A stretch of 38,995 nucleotides of DNA from Pirellula sp. (GTDB taxonomy: Bacteria; Planctomycetota; Planctomycetia; Pirellulales; Pirellulaceae). Under the pieces are notes generated by a model. The model was not told where the DNA came from. It saw only the letters and a program-made list of their open reading frames with translations, and did not search any database. The DNA lies in the NCBI GenBank assembly GCA_021736575.1, contig JAIPFP010000028.1, positions 1 to 38,995 of the forward strand. The letters are read 5' to 3'. Below, piece by piece: positions 7,117-14,536 of the stretch (its first letter is position 1; each line of letters begins with the position of its first letter). Position numbers and translations under genes: made by a program.

Positions 7117-8215
7117 CGTGACCTTGATTGGTTCCAATGTATCCTGGACTGCCACCCTCGCTGGCAAAAAACTCGCCCCAGACCGGCATATGAGTGCTGA
7201 TTTGAAAAGCCTGATCAATGGACAGATTGCCATGTCGAAGAAAGTCAATAACGCCCGATTTGCCGGTGAACTCATCGGTTGCTCTGGTAGGAAAGACAAT
7301 GTTGTCGAGCATGGCTTCTCCCGTCACGGTTGTCGGTGTTCCTTCAAGGGCGAATACCATTCCGATGTTCTTTAGTGACACGAGTTCGCGATCTGAACAG
7401 CCAAAATCTCCAAGCAATAGGATGTCGTCTTCCGATCGGCCATCCTGGCGGACGCTGCGAATCAGGTCTGGCAGCAGCTTCCACTCTCGCTCGCTGTTGA
7501 GAGGGTCAACCAGAAGGTTCACCAGAGAAAAGGTAAATGCATGCTCGGCAGGGACTAACCGCGAGCGAAACCAACCTACTAGCGGTTCATATGCCATCAA
7601 TTGTTGTGGATCATCGACGGTATAGAGCATTTGGCGATCGGTTTCAATTCGGTCGGTGTCGAATACGAACGCGAACTGCTGTTGGCTTGCTTCGGGACCG
7701 ACACGAGGCCCGATGCAGTAGTCAAACCGTCGATCGCCTTGATTCACTTTGTCAATCAATTCCGGCAAGATGTTTTGTTGCCGCGATTGGATATGTTGCA
7801 AAGCGATCACATCAAACTGGCGAATCATCTTCGCCACCGTTTCCAGTACGATCGACTTCTTGAGCTTGGACTCACCGAATGCGTGCATGTCGAAAGAAGC
7901 GATTCGTACCGTTGGATTCGTATTCGCATTTCGCGATTGAGAAACATTTTTGTTGGTCGAAACCATTGCGCTCGGTTTTCCTTCGCGAATCGCATCGAAG
8001 TTGGCATTGTGGGTGTGAAAATGCTCTCCCAAGGATGAGTTTGTCTGCCACCGATCATTCGGCTGGAGAGACGTCTCTTGCGGATTTGCGTCAACATTCA
8101 AATACGAAATGCGCTGCAATTTCTGCCAACCAGAGCTCAGTTGTTCGCGATAGGCGATCGCGAACCCTACCAGGATTCCGGCGATCACGACATAACGTTT
8201 TTTATTCGAAAACAT
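7106..8215 (-). CDS. DNase I-fold (EEP superfamily) protein with degraded active site
   Basis: A 369-aa protein with an N-terminal membrane anchor (about 8-21), a low-complexity linker to about 100, then an endonuclease/exonuclease/phosphatase fold. Fold markers line up with DNase I: RIASFDMHAFGESK (104-117), DVIALQHIQ (135-143), FAFVFDTDRIE (181-191), DDILLLGDFG (263-272) and ISTHMPVWGEFF (339-350). The catalytic positions are altered. The metal-binding Glu (family LQE) is His141, the Asn of GDFN is Gly272, the Asp of SDHxPV is Thr341, and the first catalytic His region reads LVNLLVDP (231-238), apparently without His. Asp270 and His342 remain. I infer a non-catalytic or altered-activity member held at the membrane. 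It converges with the MFS gene (11-bp overlap). Confidence 0.75.
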   Translation of the reverse strand: MFSNKKRYVVIAGILVGFAIAYREQLSSGWQKLQRISYLNVDANPQETSLQPNDRWQTNSSLGEHFHTHNANFDAIREGKPSAMVSTNKNVSQSRNANTNPTVRIASFDMHAFGESKLKKSIVLETVAKMIRQFDVIALQHIQSRQQNILPELIDKVNQGDRRFDYCIGPRVGPEASQQQFAFVFDTDRIETDRQMLYTVDDPQQLMAYEPLVGWFRSRLVPAEHAFTFSLVNLLVDPLNSEREWKLLPDLIRSVRQDGRSEDDILLLGDFGCSDRELVSLKNIGMVFALEGTPTTVTGEAMLDNIVFPTRATDEFTGKSGVIDFLRHGNLSIDQAFQISTHMPVWGEFFASEGGSPGYIGTNQGHVSH

Positions 8216-8541
8216 AATGTCTTAGATATCGGCAGCCAGATCGATCAAATTCGAACGGATACATTCAAGATTGGGTTTTGACGATTCGTTTCTTCACGTT
8301 GTATGGTCGGTTTTGGTGGCAGCGATTGTTTTGGCTATCGATTTCATGGCCAACGAGACAATCAAGATTGCATTAATGGTTGAACTTTTCGTTAAGGGAT
8401 CGAAAAACGTCCTTTTCAGCGACATTAAACGACCTAATTCGCCAGATTCCCCTCAAATGAAGGAAGTTGGGATTGGAGGTTTTGGAATTCATCCACTATT
8501 CTATCGGCCTGCAATCGTACCCGTCACCCCTTGAGCAATAC
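8216..8541. other. Divergent intergenic region
   Basis: 326 bases separate the start of the EEP-like gene (minus) from the desaturase start (plus), so promoters for both should lie here. A frame at 8271-8534 (TTG start) encodes a hydrophobic stretch, but I see no ribosome binding site or family, so I do not call it. No clear operator or riboswitch is visible. Confidence 0.5.
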
Positions 8542-9522
8542 ATGCGAAATCAAAAAGAGCTATTGGTCGCTTCAAAAGCCTTTACGTCCGAGACGAAATG
8601 GCTCAGTTGGTGGCATTTGTTGTTCGCAATTGGCTTGTACTTGATTTCCTTGCTCATTGCATGCTCCAGCTTGCCTCTGGTGATTCGAATCGCCAGTAGT
8701 TGCATCAGCGGATTGATTGTGGTTCGGCTTTTCATTATCTACCACGACTACTGCCATGGCACGATTCTAAGAAAGTCGTGGTTGGCTGCCGCGATCCTGA
8801 AGTTCTATGGCTTGTTAGTTTTGAGCCCGCCAAGTGTTTGGTCCCATACGCACGACCATCACCACAAACACAATTCGAGATCCTCTGGCAGTAACTCCGG
8901 TTCTTACCCCTTGATGACTCGCGACGAGTATGTGAAAGCAGGATCCTGGACACGCTTTGCCTACGCCCTGTCCCGACACCCGATCACGGTTTTCTCTGGA
9001 TACTTGACTGTGTTCCTGTACGGAATGAGCATCCGCTCCTTTTTCTTGCACCCATTGAGGCACTTGGATTCAGGTTTGGCAGTCGTTCTGCATGTGTCCC
9101 TTTTGACGATTTGCTGGTTTCAAGGATGGGACGTCTTGATTCTCGCAATGATTCTACCTTTGGTGATCGCGTGCGGATTGGGAGCTTACCTATTCTACGC
9201 TCAACATAATTTCCCATCATGCCAGTTGCACAAACGAGAAGACTGGCACTATGTCTTGGCGGCCTTAAAGTCGTCGAGTTACATCCGAATGAGCAAACTG
9301 ATGCATTGGTTCACCGGGAACGTGGGATACCATCATGTGCATCACTTGAATGCGAAAATCCCCTTCTACCGTTTGCCCGAAGCGATGAACGCCTTGGAAG
9401 AACTTCAATCGCCGGGAACGACGTCGTTGCATCCGCGCGACGTGTTTGCTTGTTTTCGGCTTAAGGTTTGGGATGTAGATCGCGGTCATTTCATTTCGTT
9501 TCGAGAAGCGGCTCGCGGGTAG
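8542..9522 (+). CDS. Membrane fatty acid desaturase (three His boxes)
   Basis: A 326-aa integral membrane di-iron enzyme of the acyl-lipid desaturase/hydroxylase superfamily. The histidine boxes are H68-DYC-H72, the cluster H102-T-H104-D-H106-H107-H108, and H264-H265-V-H267-H268; an additional H222 lies in QHNFP. Hydrophobic segments at about 22-42, 48-66, 82-97, 148-165 and 180-220 place the His boxes on the cytoplasmic face. The likely role is introducing a double bond (or hydroxyl) into membrane acyl chains. The frame extends upstream to a TTG at 8467, but I prefer ATG 8542, where the conserved-looking part starts; its ribosome binding site is weak, so the start is uncertain. No electron-donor gene is adjacent. 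Confidence 0.85.
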   Translation: MRNQKELLVASKAFTSETKWLSWWHLLFAIGLYLISLLIACSSLPLVIRIASSCISGLIVVRLFIIYHDYCHGTILRKSWLAAAILKFYGLLVLSPPSVWSHTHDHHHKHNSRSSGSNSGSYPLMTRDEYVKAGSWTRFAYALSRHPITVFSGYLTVFLYGMSIRSFFLHPLRHLDSGLAVVLHVSLLTICWFQGWDVLILAMILPLVIACGLGAYLFYAQHNFPSCQLHKREDWHYVLAALKSSSYIRMSKLMHWFTGNVGYHHVHHLNAKIPFYRLPEAMNALEELQSPGTTSLHPRDVFACFRLKVWDVDRGHFISFREAARG

Positions 9523-9667
9523 ACACCCTGCTTGCGAAATTGGGCTTCGATGAATGCCATTGCGTTCCATCGCCAACTTCTCAACTACGGTTTGTCGACC
9601 GGTTCAAAATCGATTAAACTTGAATTAAGGCGTTCGGCAGACTGAAAACTCCAATCATGACCCGATA

Positions 9668-9706
9668 CGTAAGTGAGGGACCTGCGAAATTGTCCCTCGC
9701 TTACGC
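9668..9706. repeat. Hairpin repeat, copy 2
   Basis: CGTAAGTGAGGGAC, a 10-base spacer, then GTCCCTCGCTTACG. The stem pairs almost perfectly and the element matches the copy at 1093-1132. It ends 37 bases before the tRNA and could terminate upstream transcription, but it has no T-run. Confidence 0.8.
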
Positions 9707-9743
9707 TTCGGGTTGGGTTATTGCAATCTGCCGCCCGCATAAT

Positions 9744-10127
9744 GGGACCGTAGCTCAACGGTTAGAGCAGGGGACTTAAACGGAAAAGCCTAAGGTGCAA
9801 CGGGACAAAGGGTCTCGCTGTTCTATGGCCAATTCGATTGGGTTGCATGAGTCTTGCTGGGCTGATTATTCGGCCTTGAGGGCACTTGTAGAATCTGTCA
9901 AATTCGGGGAAGGCTAATCCGATTGCATTCGCGTGCGATTGGGATGCTAATCCCGAGCCAAGCTCAGTCGGTCGACTTCATTGTCGTCGATTGCAGAAGG
10001 TGTAGAGACCAGACGGCAGACACGTAAAGTGAAGGTATGGTCCAGACCCCAAACTCGAAAGAGGCGGCGAAAGCCGTGGTTGGTAAGCATAATCCCTTGG
10101 TTGCAGGTTCGAATCCTGCCGGTCCTA
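9744..10127 (+). tRNA. tRNA with CAU anticodon, probably tRNA-Ile2, split by a group I intron
   Basis: 5' exon 9744-9776 and 3' exon 10088-10127. Joined, they give a complete class I cloverleaf. The acceptor stem GGGACCG pairs with CGGTCCT (10120-10126); the D arm is GCTC/GAGC. The anticodon stem GGGGA pairs with TCCCT around the loop CUCAUAA, the variable loop has 5 bases, and the T arm is GCAGG-TTCGAAT-CCTGC. The discriminator is A10127, CCA is not encoded, and a six-T run follows (10128-10133). The stretch ACU/CAUAAUC plus CUUGGU matches bacterial tRNA-Ile2, where C34 is modified to lysidine by TilS. The anticodon stem lacks the three G:C pairs of initiator tRNA, so fMet is unlikely. Elongator Met cannot be fully excluded. 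Confidence 0.88.
9777..10087 (+). ncRNA. Group I self-splicing intron (IC3/Azoarcus-like) in the tRNA anticodon loop
   Basis: A 311-nt insertion between U33 and C34. Core elements match the bacterial tRNA intron class. P4 forms from TTCGGG (9903-9908) and CCCGAG (9952-9957), the latter running into GAGCCAAGCT. The P7 5' strand and guanosine site are in TGTAGAGACCAGACGGCA (10001-10018), the 3' strand in GGTATGGTCC (10034-10043), and P8 is CAC/GTG (10021-10031). A GAAA-capped hairpin CGGC-GAAA-GCCG (10065-10076) represents P9. The last intron base is G10087 (omega G), directly before the CAU. ACU at the 5' exon end can pair with GGU at about 9795 as a short P1. No homing endonuclease is encoded. 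The exact 5' splice site is inferred from restoring a 7-base loop. Confidence 0.88.
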
Positions 10128-10212
10128 TTTTTTCCTTCGAAAAGTTCTCGGATAATGAAACCTTTTTTGCCACTCCGATAGACCCACCTTGCCACTCCGG
10201 TAGACCCACTTC

Positions 10213-10869
10213 GTGTCCCACTCCGCTGAAAATCTCGCGTCGTATCTAGAGCCTTATTCGATTCAAATCCAAGGATTGAGGAGCGTTGGCTACCAACTTT
10301 GGAATCGCGGTTGGTCGCTTGGTACCTCCAGCAATTACAGTGTTGTGCTGGATCGAGATCCAATGCGAATCTTGATTACGGCAAGCGGCAAAGACAAAGG
10401 CCATCTCGGTCCGAACGACTTCGTGATCGTGGACGCGAATGGCCGGGCAACGTCGTCTGACCAACCCAAGAGCAGTGCCGAGACTTTGTTGCACTGCACC
10501 GCAGCAGCTCACTGTGGAGCGGGTGCTGTACTCCATACTCACAGCATCTGGAGCACACTCTTGTCGCAGCACTTTTTTGCGCTGGGGGGAATCCGGATTG
10601 AAGGATTCGAAATGCTCAAGGGCTTAGAGGGAATCACAACGCATGAATCATCCTGTTGGTTGCCGATTTTCGACAACACTCAGGATATTCCCGCTCTGCA
10701 AAAGCAAGTCGTCGAGTACTTAAAAGAACACCCGGATGAAAAGTGTTGGGGGTATTTGATCCGCCGCCACGGATTGTATACCTGGGGAAAAGATCTGGCC
10801 GAGGCAACCCGTCATATCGAGGTAATCGAATTCTTGCTTGAGTGCTTGGGACGTACGATCCATCGCTGA
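10213..10869 (+). CDS. mtnB: Methylthioribulose-1-phosphate dehydratase
   Basis: MtnB dehydrates 5-methylthioribulose-1-phosphate in the methionine salvage pathway. The 218-aa sequence is a class II aldolase-fold zinc enzyme. It shows NRGWSLGTSSNYS (31-43), ILITASGKDKGHL (53-65), SSAETLLHC (87-95), the zinc pair H108-T-H110, the catalytic Glu region EGFEMLKG (130-137) and the third ligand region RRHGLYTWG near the C-terminus. The start is GTG 10213; no ATG is available upstream of the conserved core, and no good ribosome binding site is seen. The preceding bases contain a short duplication (CCACTCCG-TAGACCCAC, about 10171-10210). No other salvage genes (mtnA, C, D) are adjacent. Confidence 0.88.
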   Translation: MSHSAENLASYLEPYSIQIQGLRSVGYQLWNRGWSLGTSSNYSVVLDRDPMRILITASGKDKGHLGPNDFVIVDANGRATSSDQPKSSAETLLHCTAAAHCGAGAVLHTHSIWSTLLSQHFFALGGIRIEGFEMLKGLEGITTHESSCWLPIFDNTQDIPALQKQVVEYLKEHPDEKCWGYLIRRHGLYTWGKDLAEATRHIEVIEFLLECLGRTIHR

Positions 10870-10934
10870 GGGACATAGCAGACAAAGGTAGCAGGCACGC
10901 TCCGCCGTGCCGTTCGCCGTCAAGCTTTTGCCAA

Positions 10935-10974
10935 GATTCTAGGTGGACGGCACATGGAATGTGCCTACTTCTTT
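10935..10974. repeat. 40-bp inverted repeat flanking the purC operon, right-end copy
   Basis: It matches the reverse complement of 12871-12910 with one mismatch in 40. Each copy also contains the self-complementary core GGCACAT-GGA-ATGTGCC. It abuts the purC stop and could fold as a transcript-end hairpin. Confidence 0.85.
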
Positions 10975-10975
10975 A

Positions 10976-11851
10976 TCACCACTTCTGTCCGGTTATCCTT
11001 TCGAACGCATTGATGTAACGTTCTCTCGTTTTTTCAACGATGGATTCGGGCAAGTTCGGGGGCGGGCTATTCTTGTCCCAGGTCGTGGTCGAGAGATATT
11101 CTCGAACAAATTGCTTGTCGAAAGAAGACTGAGCACGGCCAGGTTGCCACTGATCGGCTGGCCAGAATCGCGAACTGTCGGGCGTTAATACTTCGTCGAT
11201 CAAAATAACGCGATCATTCCACCAACCCCATTCGAGCTTGGTGTCTGCGATGATGACACCTTGTTTTCTGGCCAAATCGACTCCTCGCTGATAAACATCG
11301 AGCGTCTTTTGTCGAAGCTCACGTGCAAGGGGATCGCCGATCGATTGACTCATCGTTTCAAAGGAGACATTTTCATCGTGTCCCGATTCCGCCTTGGTCG
11401 CCGGAGTAAAAATCGGGCTTGGCAACTGATCACACTGCCTTAGGTTCTTGGGCAAATCGATGCCGCAAACTTTCCCAGTGCTTTGGTAGTCTTTCCAGCC
11501 ACTACCCTCCAAATATCCTCGAACCACGCATTCAAACGGGATCACGGTCGCCTTTCGAACGACCATGCATCGACCTTCAAGAAGTCCGTTTGGGTCGTGA
11601 GGGCGAACTTCATTCGGAACCGCATCGCTCAAAAGGTGATTTTCAATGCCAAGCACGTCAAACCAAAATAGGCTTAGACGAGTCAACACCCGCCCCTTGT
11701 CCGGAATCCCATTCGGCATAACCCAGTCAAAGGCGCTGATGCGGTCTGTGCTAACAATGAAGAGACGATCCCCAAGATCGTATACATCTCGAACTTTGCC
11801 CTGGCGTCGGGGAAAAGGCAGATTGGACTCTAGCAAGGGCGAACTAGTCAT
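10976..11851 (-). CDS. purC: SAICAR synthase
   Basis: Phosphoribosylaminoimidazole-succinocarboxamide synthase joins aspartate to CAIR using ATP in de novo purine synthesis. The 291-aa, eukaryote/yeast-like long form shows QGKVRDVYDLGDRL (17-30), the substrate loop DRISAFDWVMPNGIPDKG, CMVVRKATVIPFECVVRGY (signature, about 95-113), EGSGWKDYQ, KAESGHDENVSFE, and IIADTKLEWGWW with LIDEVLTPDSSRFW. The start ATG (11851) overlaps the stop of the upstream DUF3299-like gene by 4 bases (ATGA), so it is probably translationally coupled to it. No other pur genes are in the window. Confidence 0.95.
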   Translation of the reverse strand: MTSSPLLESNLPFPRRQGKVRDVYDLGDRLFIVSTDRISAFDWVMPNGIPDKGRVLTRLSLFWFDVLGIENHLLSDAVPNEVRPHDPNGLLEGRCMVVRKATVIPFECVVRGYLEGSGWKDYQSTGKVCGIDLPKNLRQCDQLPSPIFTPATKAESGHDENVSFETMSQSIGDPLARELRQKTLDVYQRGVDLARKQGVIIADTKLEWGWWNDRVILIDEVLTPDSSRFWPADQWQPGRAQSSFDKQFVREYLSTTTWDKNSPPPNLPESIVEKTRERYINAFERITGQKW

Positions 11852-12594
11852 TTAACCTCGTCGGCAGTCATTTTGAAAATGGCATATCCATCTGTGTTCT
11901 TGAACGTTTCCTCATCGATCGCGAACTTGCCTTTGACCGTTACGACTTGCGTGGAAAACGCGGCGGTTTTGCCAGCTGCCATCTCCACCCAAACGCAATC
12001 ATAAATCGCGGCACCTGGACCAAAACAGCATTCGCGGTTGTCGCGAACCAGAACAAATTGCTTGATTCCGTTGGTCTGAAAGACTGAGTTCGGCAAGATA
12101 AAGCCGCGTATTTTGAGGGTTTTCTTTTCCAGATCTTTGATTGCGGGAGTAATCATTTCGGGTTTGTACTCGCCACCCTTCTCAATGTCGAATTTCAGAT
12201 CATCGAACGTGATTTCGCCTCGCTTCTTAGCGGCATCCCGTGCTTTGCGTTCTTCGGCAAGTTGACGCTCTGTTTTCGGCGGGCCGGGGATATCTTGAGG
12301 CGGAAGCCCGCGGCTGCTTTGAGCGGTTTTCGGCTTAGTATTCTCAGGTTCCGAAGCGGTTTTGGCGTCGTTCGAGGGAGTCGCGGTGGGATTCGCGCTG
12401 GGGCTGTTCGTCGCTTTTTCCTGAGTCGCCAGATTTTCCTGAGACTCCGGACCCTCCTGGATGGTTTCGTTGTGATCTGCGGACAGCTTGAGATCTGCGG
12501 ACAACAGAGCGGGGGCCCCAATGGATCCGAACAGAGTCATTGCAACAAGGAAACCTCTGGATGAGGCGGGAAAACCCGGGGCTGAACTTTGCAT
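11848..12594 (-). CDS. Exported DUF3299-like protein
   Basis: A 248-aa protein with an N-terminal hydrophobic segment (about 12-34, signal peptide or anchor) and a long Pro/Ser/Thr/Glu-rich disordered stretch to about 105. A folded C-terminal domain contains FDDLKFDIEKGGEY, LKIRGFILPN, FVLVRDNRECCFGPGA and VVTVKGKFAID. This resembles DUF3299 (seen in exported proteins linked to metal or lipoprotein export), where the Cys-containing segment is typical; the match is from memory and moderate. ATG 12594 is chosen over the GTG at 12603 because AAGGTG sits 6 bases before it. It is the first gene of a two-gene unit with purC. Confidence 0.65.
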   Translation of the reverse strand: MQSSAPGFPASSRGFLVAMTLFGSIGAPALLSADLKLSADHNETIQEGPESQENLATQEKATNSPSANPTATPSNDAKTASEPENTKPKTAQSSRGLPPQDIPGPPKTERQLAEERKARDAAKKRGEITFDDLKFDIEKGGEYKPEMITPAIKDLEKKTLKIRGFILPNSVFQTNGIKQFVLVRDNRECCFGPGAAIYDCVWVEMAAGKTAAFSTQVVTVKGKFAIDEETFKNTDGYAIFKMTADEVK

Positions 12595-12962
12595 ATTCGT
12601 CACCTTCGTTCGAAAAAATGGAAATCCATCACATTGGTCTGCAAACCAATAGTTACTCCGCTAGGCCCGGATTGCGTTTCCGTCTTTAAGTTATCGTAAC
12701 GGTTTCTACCCATGGATTCCATAGTGCCAAGTCAGGGATGTGGCTTGTGTCGAGAGGAAATGGGCAATTCGCCTAACCTTTGTTTGCGATTCCGCTAAGA
12801 TATCCATAGCCTTAAAATGGCTTTGGACCCATGTCAAGCAAATAGCGACTCGACACAGCCGACCAAAGTCAAAGTAGTAGGCACATTCCATGTGCCGTCC
12901 ACCTAGAATCCTGTCCGTAATTTCCTAAACGTTTTTCTCTGATCCTCGAAATAGAAAAAATC
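12595..12962. other. Divergent intergenic region
   Basis: 368 bases between the starts of the DUF3299-like gene (minus) and the HMA lipoprotein (plus). It must carry promoters for both and holds one arm of the 40-bp inverted repeat (12871-12910). A short hairpin GGTCTGCAAACC lies at 12639-12650. No other gene is seen. Confidence 0.5.
12871..12910. repeat. 40-bp inverted repeat flanking the purC operon, left copy
   Basis: Inverse partner of 10935-10974 (39 of 40 matching). It contains GGCACATTCCATGTGCC, a palindrome with a 7-bp stem. Together the two copies bracket the purC/DUF3299 unit. Confidence 0.85.
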
Positions 12963-13349
12963 ATGCGTCACACAATCTTGCTTTCGTCCATTGCTCTGTC
13001 CGTAATGTTTGTCGGCTGCGATCAGCAGGCATGCAACGTTCAAGGCCCAAATGCAGTCGTCCAATCGGAATCAACTCCTGAGACTTCGAATGCATCGGAA
13101 GTTGCGGAAACGAAATTGATTTCGGTCAAAGTCACGGGGATGATGTGCCCCCATAGTTGTTTCAAAGACATCAAGTCCTTGATCTCGAAGACGAACGACG
13201 TGGAATCGATTGAGTTGACGCCTCAAAAAGCGGCGGACGTGATCGACAATCCGGTTGTGCTCGTCCGATACCGAGGCGAGTTGCACAAAGAAGCGACAAC
13301 CAAAGCCATCTTGGCAGCGGGTTTTGACAACGTCGAATACACAGAATAG
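12963..13349 (+). CDS. HMA (heavy-metal-associated) domain lipoprotein
   Basis: A 128-aa lipoprotein: signal peptide with a lipobox ending at Cys19 (MFVGC), a Ser/Thr/Glu-rich linker, then an HMA ferredoxin-like fold from about 52 to 126. The metal motif is G59-M-M-C62-PHS-C66, followed by the usual helix (FKDIKSLISK), strand (VESIEL) and C-terminal ILAAGFDNVEY. Such proteins bind Cu(I) or similar soft metals; membrane attachment suggests a periplasmic metal sink or carrier. No copper ATPase lies next to it, so its partner is unknown. Confidence 0.85.
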   Translation: MRHTILLSSIALSVMFVGCDQQACNVQGPNAVVQSESTPETSNASEVAETKLISVKVTGMMCPHSCFKDIKSLISKTNDVESIELTPQKAADVIDNPVVLVRYRGELHKEATTKAILAAGFDNVEYTE

Positions 13350-13517
13350 CTTTTGGGAAAGTACTACGGCCACTGCAAAGAGTTGTTCATAACGGCATGC
13401 ACAATCCAGCGGGAGATGTGGATTCGTATCCACTGGTTTTCTACATTTAGCGCAGGTAGACTCCCGGCAATTAGTATCAACGCCCGCAACGACTTCCCGC
13501 AAGTTAGCATTCGATTC

Positions 13518-14077
13518 ATGGCCAAAAAGAAGACTGTTTCCGAGAATCCCTCAGCGACGAAGGCAGCAACCAAGAAAACTCCTGCTAAAGACGAGAAAGG
13601 CTTCGAAGAATCACTCTGGGATTCCGCCAACCGACTGCGTGGTAGCGTCGAATCGTCTGAATACAAACACGTTGTCCTCAGCCTGATCTTCCTCAAATTC
13701 GTTTCGGACAAATTCGAAGAGCGCAAAGCCACGTTGATCGCCGAAGGCAAGCAGGCCTACACCGACATTGTGGAGTTCTACACGATGCAAAATGGTGAAT
13801 CTGATCGTGGAAATGATCGAGCCATACAAAGGCAAGATCTACGATCCATGCTGCGGTTCGGGCGGGATGTTTGTGCAGTCGCTGAAGTTTGTGACAGCTA
13901 AAGCACTCGACGATATCGGTGGTAAAATTGATTTCAATTCAGCACCTCGCCTTAAAACTGAAAAAGCAAACAAACATTTCACTCACCCACATCCGCGACA
14001 CTCTCCTTCCCAAACTCATCTCAGGCGAACTGCGAATCCCGGACGCCGAGAAACTCGCTGAAGCCGCCTTGGCCTGA
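13518..14077 (+). pseudogene. Remnant of type I restriction-modification hsdM and hsdS
   Basis: Three pieces of a broken operon. (a) 13518-13797: the HsdM N-terminus, from [11 protein letters not shown] through [15 protein letters not shown] and [16 protein letters not shown] to EFYTMQN. (b) About 13789-13885 in another frame: [20 protein letters not shown] followed by [13 protein letters not shown], carrying SAM-binding motif I; the region between these pieces in intact HsdM is deleted, and everything after it, including the NPPY motif, is gone. (c) About 13990-14077: the last residues of HsdS ([20 protein letters not shown]), ending at TGA 14075. Internal deletions and frameshifts exclude function. 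HsdM methylates the target adenine and HsdS recognises DNA; hsdR remains follow at 15.0 kb. Confidence 0.88.
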
Positions 14078-14470
14078 TCCCAACGGGATCGCATACGGTA
14101 GCCGGGGGTCGAGCGTAGCGACTACCCCCGGAAACGATGCGTGATTGCGTGCCACGATCCCAACGGGATCATATATGGTAGCCGGGGGTCGAGCGTAGCG
14201 ACTACCCCCGGACATCGAACGTGCGCTAACCTCCGACCGCAACGCGGTCGCATAGATGTCTGCGATCCCTCGGGGATCAAACCGTGTTTGATCACAAATT
14301 CCGGGGGTGCGCCGCTGCGCGACGACCCCCGGCTACCCTATTCGATCCCTCCGGGATCAATCTGCAACGCTCCCAACGGGATCCTCGTGCAACGATCCCA
14401 ACGGGATCCTCGTGCCTCGCTCCCAACGGGATCATCAACGCACCGACCCCAACGTGGTCGCATGTCCGTT
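14076..14470. repeat. Array of GATCCC(AACG)GGATC palindromes with CCGGGGGTCG hairpins
   Basis: Palindromic units GATCCCAACGGGATC or close variants occur at 14076, 14157, 14264, 14344, about 14369, 14394 and 14419. Around them are two direct copies and one inverted, diverged copy of a longer hairpin, GGTAGCCGGGGGTCG...CGACTACCCCCGG (about 14097-14132, 14178-14212, inverted at about 14301-14336). Variants such as GACCGCAACGCGGTC (about 14234-14249) follow the same design. The array starts exactly on the hsdS stop and ends just upstream of the HUH transposase, the classic setting of REP sequences with their transposase. Confidence 0.85.
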
Positions 14471-14536
14471 ACAATCAACGGTGTTTTGATCGATTGACAC
14501 TTTTCCTTTTCTCTCCTTGTCTACTTGGAAACTGCC

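Noticed and set aside
8271-8534. Possible 87-aa small membrane protein upstream of the desaturase
   Set aside because: TTG start without a ribosome binding site, no family, and it occupies the divergent promoter region; one hydrophobic stretch is not enough.
9947-10363. Open frames covering the tRNA region (for example a minus-strand 138-aa frame)
   Set aside because: They read through the group I intron and tRNA exons, which are explained by RNA structure.
14076-14470. CRISPR array
   Set aside because: The repeated units are palindromes of 15 bases with uneven spacing and mixed orientation, and no cas genes are present; they fit REP sequences.
14021-14497. Overlapping frames in the palindrome array
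   Set aside because: Their translations are repeats of the GATCCC palindrome in different frames, with no start signals or family.
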